Shown here piece after piece: positions 1-7,543 of a DNA stretch of 8,622 nt (its first letter is position 1; each line of letters starts with the position of its first letter). Made by a program: the position numbers and the translations under genes. The notes beneath the pieces were generated by a model. That model worked only from the letters and a program-made list of their open reading frames with translations, was not told where the DNA came from and did no database searches. Source of the stretch: 66-474 sp035249175 (lineage in GTDB: Bacteria; Pseudomonadota; Gammaproteobacteria; Xanthomonadales; Rhodanobacteraceae); NCBI GenBank assembly GCA_035249175.1, contig DATFGT010000123.1:1-8622 (forward strand), read 5' to 3'.

Positions 1-1072
1 CGCCGACCGCGAGGATCGCGCCGAGCACCACACCGGCACCCGCGATCAGCAGATTTTCGGTCTGGAAGTAGCGCAGGATGTCGCGCCGGGTCGCGCCGAG
101 CGCGCGGCGGATGCCGATCTGCTTGCGTCGCTGGCCGACCCAGAAACTGGTGAGCCCGATGATCCCCGCGCCCGTGATCACCAGCAGCACCGCGCAGATG
201 ATGCCCATCAGGATCGCGGTGCCGCGATCACTGTCGTAGGCGCGATGGCGGATCTCGGCGAAACTCAGGACGCCGCTCTTCGGATCGATGATGCGCATGC
301 GGCTTTGCGCATACAGCGCCTTGGGCGCCTCGCGCATCGCAGCCGCCAATTCGCCCGGCTTGGCACGCACCATGTAGTAGGTGCCGAAGGATCCGTCCAG
401 GCGCCGCGGCCAGATCAGCGCCTGGTACGCATAGGGCAACGACCACGTGTCGGCTTCCTGACGTTGCAGGCGCTCGACGACGCCGATGATGGTGGTCGGT
501 TCCGCGGTCATTGCGTAGAACGTCTTGCCGAGCGCCGAGCCGTCTGGATACAACTTGTCGGCCAGCGCCTTGGTCACGATGGCCACCGGCGGTGTCGAGG
601 TGTCCCGCGCCTTCATCGGCGTGATCTCGTCGGCGCGGAAATTGCGCCCGGCGATCAGCTTCACGCCCAGCGTGTCGAGGAAGTGCTCGTCACCGAAATA
701 CACCGAGGCATCGGTGGTCTTCTGCACCTGGTCGGGCGTCATGGTGATGAAGTTGTCCCAGCCGCCGCCACGCAGCGGATAGGAATTGCTCGACGTCGCG
801 TCGCGTACCGAGGGCAGTTGCCGGAGCGCGGCAAGGTCGGTCTGTATCTGCGCATCGATCTGCTGGTCCGTGGATTGGTCTGCCCACTGGCTGCCGATCA
901 CGAACAGATTGGTCTCGTCGATGCCGGTGGGTTCGGACAGGTGCGCGACGCGCTGGTGGATGATGAACAACGCGTTGCACACGATTGCGAGGGTCAACGC
1001 GATCTGCAGCGCGATCAGCACGGTGCCGGCCTTGTGGTGGCGCAATGCGGCGAGGATGGGCTGGATCTGCAT
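1..1072 (-). CDS. FtsX/MacB-type ABC permease, type B, copy 3 (3' end outside window)
   Basis: I translated this frame base by base: 357 residues, open from the ATG at 1072 to the window edge. It starts MQIQPILAALRHHK. Helix 1 is at about 16-38 with the IVCN motif of the other type B proteins, then a periplasmic domain (about 40-284) and FtsX helix 2 (about 286-309). The coupling region IGIRRALGATRRDILRYF (about 319-336) is nearly identical to type B copy 2, and helix 3 begins at about 340. About 50 residues (the rest of helix 3, helix 4 and the tail) lie beyond base 1. The periplasmic domain is the most diverged of the three: for example it has HLSEPTGIDETNLFV where the others have RMDMPSGVAEHELVQ. 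This would make it the likely partner of type A copy 3, though 76 bp and a REP-like doublet now separate them. Confidence 0.93.
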   Translation of the reverse strand, partial: MQIQPILAALRHHKAGTVLIALQIALTLAIVCNALFIIHQRVAHLSEPTGIDETNLFVIGSQWADQSTDQQIDAQIQTDLAALRQLPSVRDATSSNSYPLRGGGWDNFITMTPDQVQKTTDASVYFGDEHFLDTLGVKLIAGRNFRADEITPMKARDTSTPPVAIVTKALADKLYPDGSALGKTFYAMTAEPTTIIGVVERLQRQEADTWSLPYAYQALIWPRRLDGSFGTYYMVRAKPGELAAAMREAPKALYAQSRMRIIDPKSGVLSFAEIRHRAYDSDRGTAILMGIICAVLLVITGAGIIGLTSFWVGQRRKQIGIRRALGATRRDILRYFQTENLLIAGAGVVLGAILAVG

Positions 1073-1079
1073 GGCGAGT

Positions 1080-1085
1080 TCCTTT
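1080..1085 (-). promoter_or_regulatory. Ribosome binding site of type B copy 3
   Basis: AAAGGA lies seven bases before the ATG at 1072-1070 and touches the GTAG head of the REP-like element. Unlike the other type B genes, this one cannot rely on closely coupled termination of the gene before it, so a free-standing site fits. Confidence 0.65.
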
Positions 1086-1147
1086 GTAGGGCGGGTTTCA
1101 ACCCGCCGGGCTCTTCAGCCCACATGGCGGGTCAAGACCCGCCCTGC
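1086..1147. repeat. REP-like inverted doublet (GTAG-type) between A3 and B3
   Basis: Two near-identical palindromes face each other. The first is GTAG (1086-1089) followed by GGCGGGT-TTCA-ACCCGCC (1090-1107). The second is GGCGGGT-CAAG-ACCCGCC (1126-1143), ending CTGC, an imperfect inverted GTAG. A smaller hairpin, GGGCT-CTTC-AGCCC (1108-1121), lies between them. Each main stem is seven perfect GC-rich base pairs. A conserved GTAG head plus a hairpin, in inverted pairs, is the hallmark of the REP elements moved by RAYT transposases in Stenotrophomonas and relatives. The element starts five bases after the A3 stop and ends just before the B3 ribosome binding site, so it forms nearly all of the only sizeable gap in the permease array. 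Confidence 0.8.
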
Positions 1148-1148
1148 T

Positions 1149-2459
1149 TCAATTCGATCTCAAGTGCCAAGCCGGCTGCACGTGTGCCGCGCGCCAGGTT
1201 GGATAAAACGCCGCGGTCACCGTCGCAACGATCGCGACCGCCAGCGTCAATGCCACCAGCGACAGATCGACGTGCGCCAGACGCGCGATTTCCGGCTTGA
1301 ACAGCAGGCCGACGCCGGATACGCCCAGCGCGGTCAGCAGCAATCCCAGCAGGCCGCCGGCCGCGCCGATCGTGCCGGCTTCGATGAAGAACTGGGTGTA
1401 GATCTCGCGGCGTGACGCGCCTAGCGCGCGGCGCACGCCGATCTCGCCGGCGCGGCGCATGAACTTCGCGAGCAACAGTCCGACGGTGTTGACGAGGCAG
1501 ATCAGGAAAAAGCCCAGCGACACCAGCAGCGAGATGCGGCTTTCCGGCGGCACCACTTTCATGTATTGAAGCCATTGCGTCACGTCGCGCAGGCGCGCGT
1601 TGGGCGCCCAGTCGAACCGGCTCGCGCGCTGCTGGTCGGCGGAATAGCCTTCCAGGAAGCTGCGGTAGCGTGCGACTTCGCCCGACGTGTCCAGCTCCAC
1701 CCACGGCGTGATCCACACGCAGTTGCTTTGCAACCAACTCTTCCAACCGTTCATGGTCAACTTTCCGCGGCAACTGTTGTTGCCCGCGGTGGCGATTTGC
1801 AGATCCAGGGCACGCGTGAACGGGATGTAGAAATCCGCGGGCTCCTCGAAGCCGCTGCTTCCGAACAATGAATAGAAGCGCGGCATTGGATTCCAGTGCC
1901 GCGCGACGCCCGCGATGCGGTACTGGTGGCTGCCAAGCGTGATCTCGCGTCCGACACTGTCGGCGCCACCGAAGAGCTTCTGGTTGAACTCCTCGCTCAG
2001 CACCACCATCGCGGCACGATCGTCGTCCTGCGTGGCGTTCCAGCCGCTGCCATACCGGAACGGGACTTCGAACATCGGAAAGAACGCGCCGTAAACCGCG
2101 TAGCCGTCCGCCTTGATCGGCAGGCTGCGCTGCCCGCCCGGCAACACCGACAGCTCCACCGGATAAATCAGCGTTTGCCGCTTCGCCACATGCGCGCGCA
2201 TCAACGCCATCGCGTCGACGTAGTTCAGCGCCTGCGGCGGTTCGCCCTGCAGGTTCTGCTGCGGCCCCCAACTGTCGATTTGGGGCGTGAACAACTGCGC
2301 GGACTTGTCGGGGATAGGATTGCCCGACACGGCGCGGAACACCGAATACGTGATCATCGATGCGGCCACGCCAAAACCGATCGCCACGATCATCAACGCG
2401 GTAAGCAGCTTGTTCCGTTTCAGGCTGCGCAGGGCGAGGTCGAGGTAATACGCGAACAT
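1149..2459 (-). CDS. FtsX/MacB-type ABC permease, type A, copy 3 (diverged)
   Basis: 436 residues with the same layout as copies 1 and 2. It starts MFAYYLDLALRSLKRNK; helix 1 is at about 18-40, periplasmic C230 and C247, and helices at about 309-332, 355-383 and 401-420. The coupling motif is IGVRRALGASRREIY (about 340-354). The first 62 residues are about two-thirds identical to copy 1 by my count. Much of the periplasmic domain then differs: it has VELSVLPGGQRSLPIKADGY where the others have DPFYV-containing sequence, and a WNPMPRFYSLFG variant of WRPNPHFYDL. The C-terminus is AWHLRSN rather than ALQLK(S/A)N. This suggests an older duplicate with changed specificity. The stop lies five bases from a REP-like element. 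An upstream in-frame extension to 3155 exists but only shadows the type B gene, so the coupled ATG at 2459 is preferred. Confidence 0.94.
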   Translation of the reverse strand: MFAYYLDLALRSLKRNKLLTALMIVAIGFGVAASMITYSVFRAVSGNPIPDKSAQLFTPQIDSWGPQQNLQGEPPQALNYVDAMALMRAHVAKRQTLIYPVELSVLPGGQRSLPIKADGYAVYGAFFPMFEVPFRYGSGWNATQDDDRAAMVVLSEEFNQKLFGGADSVGREITLGSHQYRIAGVARHWNPMPRFYSLFGSSGFEEPADFYIPFTRALDLQIATAGNNSCRGKLTMNGWKSWLQSNCVWITPWVELDTSGEVARYRSFLEGYSADQQRASRFDWAPNARLRDVTQWLQYMKVVPPESRISLLVSLGFFLICLVNTVGLLLAKFMRRAGEIGVRRALGASRREIYTQFFIEAGTIGAAGGLLGLLLTALGVSGVGLLFKPEIARLAHVDLSLVALTLAVAIVATVTAAFYPTWRAAHVQPAWHLRSN

Positions 2460-2512
2460 CACACGCTCCTCGTCGCGACCACCGGCGGTACCGCGGCGGC
2501 GCGCAACGCCGG
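2440..2512. repeat. 73-bp perfect direct repeat across a B-A gene junction (copy 2)
   Basis: Identical to 4981-5053. The offset is 2541 bases, which equals the distance between the starts of type A copies 2 and 3. It includes the TGATG overlap and the GAGGAG site at 2471-2466 that sets the start of copy 3. Its perfect identity contrasts with the diverged middles of the genes around it. Confidence 0.9.
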
Positions 2513-3691
2513 CCCCAGCACCGCCGCCTGTCCGATCAGCCACAGCGCGATCGCGCCTGCAGGCAGGTACGACAGCGGCAAGCGCGGCAACTCGTAACGC
2601 GCCATCAGCCACAAGCTCAAGCCGTAGGCCAGCACCATGCCCAGCACGATGCCGAAAGTGACGATCAGGAAATTCTCGGTCTGGAAATAGCGCAGGATGT
2701 CGCTGCGCGTCGCGCCCAGCGCGCGGCGGATGCCGATCTGCTTGCGGCGTTGCGCCACCCAGAAGCTGGCAAGTCCCACGATGCCGAGCCCCGTCACCAG
2801 CAGCACCGCCACGATCACGCTCACCAGCATGCCCGCCATCGCGCGGTCGTCCTGGAAGTAGTCGCTGCGGATTTCGTCGTACGTTCGCGCGTGCGTGATC
2901 ACGCGCGCCGGATCGGCGCGCTTCAGCACCGTGGCTGCGGCGGCCAGTACACGCTGGCGCTCGTCGGGCCGGGTACGGATCAGATAGCTCTGGTCCTTGT
3001 CCGCGCCCATGTGCAGCGGAATGATCATCGAATACTGCGCAGTCGCGGTGTGGTAGGCATTCGCGCGCGCCAGGGTCGCCACCACGCCCACCACGCGGAA
3101 GTTGGCCTTGGGCGCGAGCCAGAGCAGTTTGCCCAACGGGTTCTGTTGCGGCCACAGGCGCGTGGCCAACGCCTGGCTGATGATGGTCGGCATCGGGAAG
3201 CCCTCGCCGCTGCCATCGGCAAGGGACTTCAGCACCGTGTCCGCATTGGCGTAATCGTCATTCGCGAGAGCGCGTCCCGACACCAGGCGAAGGCCGAACG
3301 CGGGCAGCAGGTTTTCGCCGAAGTAGGTTGCCGCATTCAGCGTGGGATGCGGCTGCGTGGGCACAAGCATCACGTTGCCGTTCGACGAGGAACCGCCGAA
3401 TGGAACCTGGTTGGTCATGCCGACCGCTTCGACGCCGGGAATCTGCTGCAGTGCCGCGAGATCCCCCTTCGCCCGCGCGTAGCGATCGGGCGGCAGCGTG
3501 ATCGGCGCCTGCTGGATCTGCACCAACTCATGCTCGGCCACGCCGCTGGGCATGTCCATGCGCTGGATGCGCTGCACGATCAGGTACACGCCATTGCAGA
3601 CGATCGCGCAACTCAATGCGATTTCCAGCATCAGCAGCCAAATGATGATCTTGTGCCGGCGCAACGTGGCGAGGATGGGCAGGATGTCCAT
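2459..3691 (-). CDS. FtsX/MacB-type ABC permease, type B, copy 2
   Basis: 410 residues. It starts MDILPILATLRRHK and shares RMDMPSGVAEHELVQ (about 44-58) exactly with copy 1. Helix 1 is at about 16-38, the periplasmic domain at about 40-283, and FtsX helices at about 286-309, 339-362 and 373-394. The coupling region IGIRRALGATRSDILRYF is at about 319-336. The C-terminus AAAVPPVVATRSV is identical to copy 1. The mid-periplasmic part is where it departs most from copy 1, including a short insertion with SLADGSGEGF (about 156-165). It begins one base after the preceding stop (TGA-C-ATG), with GAAGAG a few bases upstream as a modest ribosome binding site. It ends in a TGATG overlap. The likely partner is the type A protein encoded just before it. 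Confidence 0.95.
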   Translation of the reverse strand: MDILPILATLRRHKIIIWLLMLEIALSCAIVCNGVYLIVQRIQRMDMPSGVAEHELVQIQQAPITLPPDRYARAKGDLAALQQIPGVEAVGMTNQVPFGGSSSNGNVMLVPTQPHPTLNAATYFGENLLPAFGLRLVSGRALANDDYANADTVLKSLADGSGEGFPMPTIISQALATRLWPQQNPLGKLLWLAPKANFRVVGVVATLARANAYHTATAQYSMIIPLHMGADKDQSYLIRTRPDERQRVLAAAATVLKRADPARVITHARTYDEIRSDYFQDDRAMAGMLVSVIVAVLLVTGLGIVGLASFWVAQRRKQIGIRRALGATRSDILRYFQTENFLIVTFGIVLGMVLAYGLSLWLMARYELPRLPLSYLPAGAIALWLIGQAAVLGPALRAAAVPPVVATRSV

Positions 3692-3692
3692 G

Positions 3693-5000
3693 TCAGTTGC
3701 TCTTCAATTGCAATGCCGGCGCGACGTTGCACGCACGCCACGCGGGCAGCATGCCGGCCAGCAGGCTGGCGCCGATCGCGAGTGCGAACGTGACCAGCAA
3801 CATCGCCGGGTCGAGATGGGCCAGGGCCGCGTAATCGGAAGGCCGGTGCCGCACCATCCACAGGCCGAGCATGGCCAGCATCAGGCCACCGGCGCCGCCG
3901 GCGATCCCGATCACACCGGACTCGGTCAGCAACTGCGCGAACAACGCACGCCGGGAGGCGCCCAGCGCGCGGCGCACGCTCAGTTCGCCCGAGCGGCGCA
4001 GGAACTTCGCCAGCATCAGGCCGACGGTATTCAGCAGGCACACCAGCAAAAAGCCGAACGCCAACCACGCCTGCAGGCGCACGTCGCTCGGCACCACCCC
4101 GTTGTAATCCAGCCACTGCATGAGGTTGTCGAGGCGCACGTTTGGCGCGCGCTGGAAACGGCCCAGCGCCTTCTGTTCTTCGGAATAGTGGATCAGGAAC
4201 TGCTTGTACGCGGCGGCCTTGGCCGGGTTGTCCAGTTCCACCCAGAATTGCAGCCATACGCATGGCGCCGACGGGTAGACGCCGCCCGCGCCGCCCGCGC
4301 CGTTGCCCCAGCAATCGTTGGAACCGTTGTGTTCGAAATGCAGTTCCAGCGCGGTCTGCAGCGGCAGGAACACCTGCTCGAAATAGTTGTACGAACCAGT
4401 GTTGAGGTCGTAGAAGTGCGGATTCGGACGCCAGTCGTCGAGCACGCCGACGATGCGGAACGTATTGTCGCCGATCTGCATCGTATGACCCACGCTGTCG
4501 GCGCCGTTGAACAATTTGTCGTCGAGCTTGCGCGTGATCACCACGTCGCGCGCGCGTGCGTCGTCGTCGGCCCCGGTCCAGCCACGACCGTACAGGAAGG
4601 GCGCGTCGAACATCGCGAAAAAATCCGCGCTGGTGAAACGCGCCTCCACGTAGAACGGATCCAGCGCGGAGGAATCCGGCCGGATCGGCACCGCGCCGCC
4701 GAACATCAGGGCCTGTCGATCGGCATGCTTTGCGCGCAGCAAGTTCATGCCGTCGATCAGGGTGACCTGCTCCGGCGGCAGCGTGCCGGGCATCATGCCG
4801 CGCACGTCCTGCGGATCGATCTGGGGGTAGTACAGCTTGCCACTCTTGCCGGGCAGCGGGTCACCCGACAGCACGTGCAGCACGGTGAACGTCGTCATGC
4901 TCGCGCCGATGCCCACCGCGATCGCCAGCACCATCAACGCCGTCAATACCTTGTTGCGTTTCAGGCTATGCAATGCGAGATCGAGGTAATACGCGAACAT
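3693..5000 (-). CDS. FtsX/MacB-type ABC permease, type A, copy 2
   Basis: 435 residues, closely similar to copy 1. It has MFAYYLDLALHSLKRNK, helix 1 at about 18-40, then a periplasmic domain with C230 and C247 at the equivalent place. These flank a glycine-rich insert (WGNGAGGAGG) a few residues longer than in copy 1. Three C-terminal helices follow, with the coupling motif SVRRALGASRR. The C-terminus PALQLKSN differs from copy 1 by one residue. The periplasmic part shared with copy 1 includes DPFYV, DFF.MFD.PF.YGR and DWRPNPHFYDL, so the two may handle related substrates. The ATG at 5000 overlaps the stop of the type B gene before it, and its own stop lies one base before the next gene. It is intact, with no frameshift. 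Confidence 0.95.
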   Translation of the reverse strand: MFAYYLDLALHSLKRNKVLTALMVLAIAVGIGASMTTFTVLHVLSGDPLPGKSGKLYYPQIDPQDVRGMMPGTLPPEQVTLIDGMNLLRAKHADRQALMFGGAVPIRPDSSALDPFYVEARFTSADFFAMFDAPFLYGRGWTGADDDARARDVVITRKLDDKLFNGADSVGHTMQIGDNTFRIVGVLDDWRPNPHFYDLNTGSYNYFEQVFLPLQTALELHFEHNGSNDCWGNGAGGAGGVYPSAPCVWLQFWVELDNPAKAAAYKQFLIHYSEEQKALGRFQRAPNVRLDNLMQWLDYNGVVPSDVRLQAWLAFGFLLVCLLNTVGLMLAKFLRRSGELSVRRALGASRRALFAQLLTESGVIGIAGGAGGLMLAMLGLWMVRHRPSDYAALAHLDPAMLLVTFALAIGASLLAGMLPAWRACNVAPALQLKSN

Positions 5001-5053
5001 CACACGCTCCTCGTCGCGACCACCGGCGGTACCGCGGCGGCGCGCAACGCCGG
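4981..5053. repeat. 73-bp perfect direct repeat across a B-A gene junction (copy 1)
   Basis: Bases 4981-5053 match 2440-2512 without a mismatch by my reading, in the same orientation. The repeat covers the end of the type B gene (PPVVATRSV), the overlapping TGATG, the ribosome binding site and the first codons of the type A gene (MFAYYLD). Similarity continues on both sides but with substitutions. Confidence 0.9.
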
Positions 5054-6214
5054 GCCCAACACCGCCAGTTGGCCAATCAGCCACAGCGCGATCGCGCCGA
5101 TCGGGAAATACAGCCACGGCAGACGCGGCAGTTCGTAATGCATCATCAGGAACAGGTTGATGCCATAGGCCAGCACCATGCCCACCACGATGCCGATGGT
5201 CGCCAGCAGGAAGTTCTCGGTCTGGAAGTAATGCAGGATGTCCGCACGCGTGGCACCCAGCGCCCGGCGCACCCCGATGGTGCGGCGGCGCTGCGCGACC
5301 CAGAAGCTCGCGAGGCCGACGATGCCGAGTCCGGTGACCAGCAGCAGCGCGATGATCACGCCGACCAGCAAGCCTGTCATCGCGCGGTCGCCCTGGAAAA
5401 ATTCGGCGCGCGCGTCGTCCAGGGTGCGCTGCTGGCGGTAAATGCGCTTCGGGTCCAGGGTCTTGAGCGCAGTCACTGCCGCCTTGATGACCCGCTCACG
5501 CTGCCCGGGATCGGTTCGCAGCACATAGGATCCGCCGCCCGAAAAACGCAGCGGCACCACCGTGCTCCATTGGGCGGCATTCTCGCCCTCGGACAGCGAG
5601 GGACGGATCAGGCTAGCCACCACGCCGATCACCCGCAGCGATGTTTGCGGATCGAAATAGATCGTCTTGCCGAGCGCGCTCTCGCCCGGCCACAGTTTCT
5701 GCGCAAGCGCCTGGGTGATGATGATCACGGGCGGCGTGAGTCTCGGATCGCGGATCGCGTCGCGGTATTCCGCGTATTCGGACGCGGTGAAATCGCGACC
5801 GGCGATGAGTTGCGCCCCCAGCGTCTTGAGCACATCGATGCCGAAATACATCGTCGCATTGAGCGTCGGCTGCGTCTGGGTCGGAGAGAGAAAGATGCTG
5901 TTGTTCCAGGACGAATCGGTGAACGGCAATTGATTGATCCGCGCGACCGACTTGACCCCCGGAATGGCACGCAACGCCGCCAGATCTTCTTCCCCGCGCG
6001 CCTTCGCGTCGGGACGATCGCCGATATCCACCACTTCCACCTGCACCAGCTCGTGTTCGGCGACGCCGCTCGGCATGTCCATCCGGTGCACCCGCTGGGC
6101 AATCAGGAACACCGCGTTGCACACGATCGCGCAGGTCAGCGCGATCTCCAGCACGATCAGCAGCGCCGTGATCTTGTGCCGGCGGAGCGTCGCGAGGATC
6201 GGCAGGATGTCCAT
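5000..6214 (-). CDS. FtsX/MacB-type ABC permease, type B, copy 1
   Basis: 404-residue partner permease. It starts MDILPILATLRRHK, then helix 1 (about 16-38, containing a conserved IVCN), a periplasmic domain (about 40-275), and three FtsX helices at about 279-304, 333-357 and 368-388. The coupling region reads IGVRRALGATRADILHYF (about 313-330). The periplasmic domain is about 25 residues shorter than in type A and lacks that type's cysteine pair. AAGG in the end of the preceding gene lies nine bases before the ATG and serves as ribosome binding site. The stop overlaps the next start as TGATG. Strict alternation with type A genes suggests an A/B heterodimer, the usual two-permease requirement of ABC systems. 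That pairing is inferred from gene order. Confidence 0.95.
   Translation of the reverse strand: MDILPILATLRRHKITALLIVLEIALTCAIVCNAVFLIAQRVHRMDMPSGVAEHELVQVEVVDIGDRPDAKARGEEDLAALRAIPGVKSVARINQLPFTDSSWNNSIFLSPTQTQPTLNATMYFGIDVLKTLGAQLIAGRDFTASEYAEYRDAIRDPRLTPPVIIITQALAQKLWPGESALGKTIYFDPQTSLRVIGVVASLIRPSLSEGENAAQWSTVVPLRFSGGGSYVLRTDPGQRERVIKAAVTALKTLDPKRIYRQQRTLDDARAEFFQGDRAMTGLLVGVIIALLLVTGLGIVGLASFWVAQRRRTIGVRRALGATRADILHYFQTENFLLATIGIVVGMVLAYGINLFLMMHYELPRLPWLYFPIGAIALWLIGQLAVLGPALRAAAVPPVVATRSV
5007..5012 (-). promoter_or_regulatory. Ribosome binding site of type A copy 2, inside the preceding gene
   Basis: GAGGAG lies six bases before the ATG at 5000-4998, within the last codons of the type B gene. 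The strong match and the TGATG overlap decide this start, against an upstream extension in the same frame to 5117 that would overlap the type B coding end. An identical site precedes copy 3 at 2471-2466. Confidence 0.8.
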
Positions 6215-6215
6215 G

Positions 6216-7514
6216 TCAGTTCGCCTTCAGCTGCAATGCCGGCGCGATCCGGCACGCGCGCCAGGCCGGCAGCAGTCCGGCCAGCAGGCTGGCGCCGATG
6301 GCGAGCACGAAAGTGACGCTCAACATCATTGGATCGAGATGTGCCAGCTTCGCGTAATCCGCCGGCTGTTGGCGCACCAGCCACAAACCCAACTGGGCGA
6401 GCAGCAAGCCGCCGATGCCACCCGCCAAGCCGACGATGCCGGCCTCGATGAGCAGTTGTTCGAACACCGCGCGGCGCGCCGCGCCGAGCGCCCGGCGCAC
6501 GCCGATCTCGCCGCCCCGGCGGAGGAATTTCGCCAGCATCAGGCCGACGGTATTGACCAGGCACACCAACAGGAACCCGAACGCCAACCATGTCTGCAAG
6601 CGCACATCGGCCGGCACGACATGGTTGTAGTCGAGCCACTGCATCACGTCGCGCAGCCGTACGTTGGGCGGCCGCTGGAATCGCCCCAACGCCTTTTGCT
6701 CCTGCGAGTAGTGGATCAGGAACGACTTGTAGGACTCGAATTCCACTGGCGTATCGAGTTGCACCCACAGTTGCAGCCAGGTGCAAGGGGCCGTTTTCAT
6801 GTTTTCCTGGCCACCCGAACTCCAGCAGTCAACGGAGCCGCTGTGCGCATATTTCAGATCCTGCGAGGTGGAGAGCGGCACGAACACGTCTTCGTTCGCG
6901 CCGTAATGGCCAAGATCCAGGTCATAAAAATGCGGGTTCGGCCGCCAATCCCCCAGCACCCCGATGATGCGCAGATCGACATCATCCGCGCGCACTGTTT
7001 GGCCGACGCTGTTCTTCCCGCCGAACAGCTTGTTGTTGAGCGAACTCGATATCACCGCGACGCGCGCTGCAGCCTCGTCTTCCGCCGCCGTCCATGGGCG
7101 CCCATATTCGAAGGGCGTATCGAACATTGGAAAGAAGTCCGCCGTGGTGTAACGGGCATTCACGTAGAACGGGTCGAGATTCGCCTGTGCCGGCTGCACC
7201 GGCACCTGGCCGCCGGTCATCAGCGCCTGCCGGCGGGCACGTTTGGCGCGCAGCAAGTTGGTGCCGTCCATCCAGGAAACCTGACCGGCCGGTTCACCGC
7301 CGGGCTGGTAGCCGTTCATGTCGCGCGGATCGATCTGCGGGTAGTACAGGTGCGCACTGCGTCCAGGCAACGGATCGCCCGACAGCACGTGCAACACGGT
7401 GAGCGTGGTCATCGAGGCCCCGATCCCAAGCGCGATCGCCAGCACCATCAGCGCGGTCAACGCCTTGTTGCGCTTCAGGCTGCGCACCGCGAGATCGAGG
7501 TAGTAGGCGAACAT
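6216..7514 (-). CDS. FtsX/MacB-type ABC permease, type A, copy 1
   Basis: 432-residue inner-membrane permease with the standard layout of the MacB permease half (MacB_PCD plus FtsX domains) and no fused ATPase. Helix 1 is at about 18-40, after a cytoplasmic MFAYYLDLAVRSLKRNK start. A large periplasmic domain spans about 41-303. Three further helices lie at about 306-329, 352-380 and 398-418. The coupling motif IGVRRALGAARR (about 337-348) between helices 2 and 3 is where this family contacts its ATPase. Periplasmic C230 and C244 match a cysteine pair in the other two type A proteins. The start at 7514 is chosen because MFAYYLDLA is shared by all three copies. It ends PALQLKAN, one base before the next permease (TGA-C-ATG), so the two are probably translationally coupled. 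By eye about three quarters of the first 100 residues match copy 2. The transported molecule is unknown. Confidence 0.95.
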   Translation of the reverse strand: MFAYYLDLAVRSLKRNKALTALMVLAIALGIGASMTTLTVLHVLSGDPLPGRSAHLYYPQIDPRDMNGYQPGGEPAGQVSWMDGTNLLRAKRARRQALMTGGQVPVQPAQANLDPFYVNARYTTADFFPMFDTPFEYGRPWTAAEDEAAARVAVISSSLNNKLFGGKNSVGQTVRADDVDLRIIGVLGDWRPNPHFYDLDLGHYGANEDVFVPLSTSQDLKYAHSGSVDCWSSGGQENMKTAPCTWLQLWVQLDTPVEFESYKSFLIHYSQEQKALGRFQRPPNVRLRDVMQWLDYNHVVPADVRLQTWLAFGFLLVCLVNTVGLMLAKFLRRGGEIGVRRALGAARRAVFEQLLIEAGIVGLAGGIGGLLLAQLGLWLVRQQPADYAKLAHLDPMMLSVTFVLAIGASLLAGLLPAWRACRIAPALQLKAN

Positions 7515-7543
7515 GGATCCGTCTTCGTTCCTGGGTTATCGCT

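Larger units (their letters stand above)
1..7514 (-). repeat. Three tandem copies of a type A - type B permease gene pair
   Basis: The units are 7514-5000, 5000-2459 and 2459 to beyond base 1. Each encodes one ~435-residue and one ~405-residue FtsX-type permease in the same order and orientation. Start-to-start distances are 2514 and 2541 bases. Gene starts, gene ends and FtsX regions are conserved between units, while the periplasmic domains differ. Unit 3 is the most diverged and may not be the last, since the window ends inside it. Confidence 0.93.

Noticed and set aside
1..1072. Type B copy 3 as a pseudogene
   Set aside because: Base-by-base translation shows an uninterrupted frame with all expected motifs. 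It is simply cut by the window edge.
1086..1147. Two similar palindromes read as the start of a CRISPR array
   Set aside because: There are only two units, in inverted rather than direct orientation, with no regular spacers. The GTAG head fits a REP doublet.
1086..1147. Intrinsic terminator at the end of type A copy 3
   Set aside because: The stems are strong but no T-run follows on the transcribed strand, and a co-directional permease gene begins right after.
2460..3155. N-terminal extension of type A copy 3 to a 668-residue protein, as a possible fusion
   Set aside because: The added part overlaps the type B copy 2 gene in another frame and has no permease-like sequence. The coupled ATG with GAGGAG and the shared MFAYYLDLA start are decisive.
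5001..5117. 39-residue N-terminal extension of type A copy 2
   Set aside because: It overlaps the coding end of type B copy 1 and is not shared with type A copy 1. The ATG at 5000 has the ribosome binding site.
1149..7514. Acidobacterial duplicated orphan permease (ADOP) family
   Set aside because: ADOP proteins are about 800 residues with two permease halves in one chain. Here each protein has a single FtsX module and an ATPase gene is adjacent.
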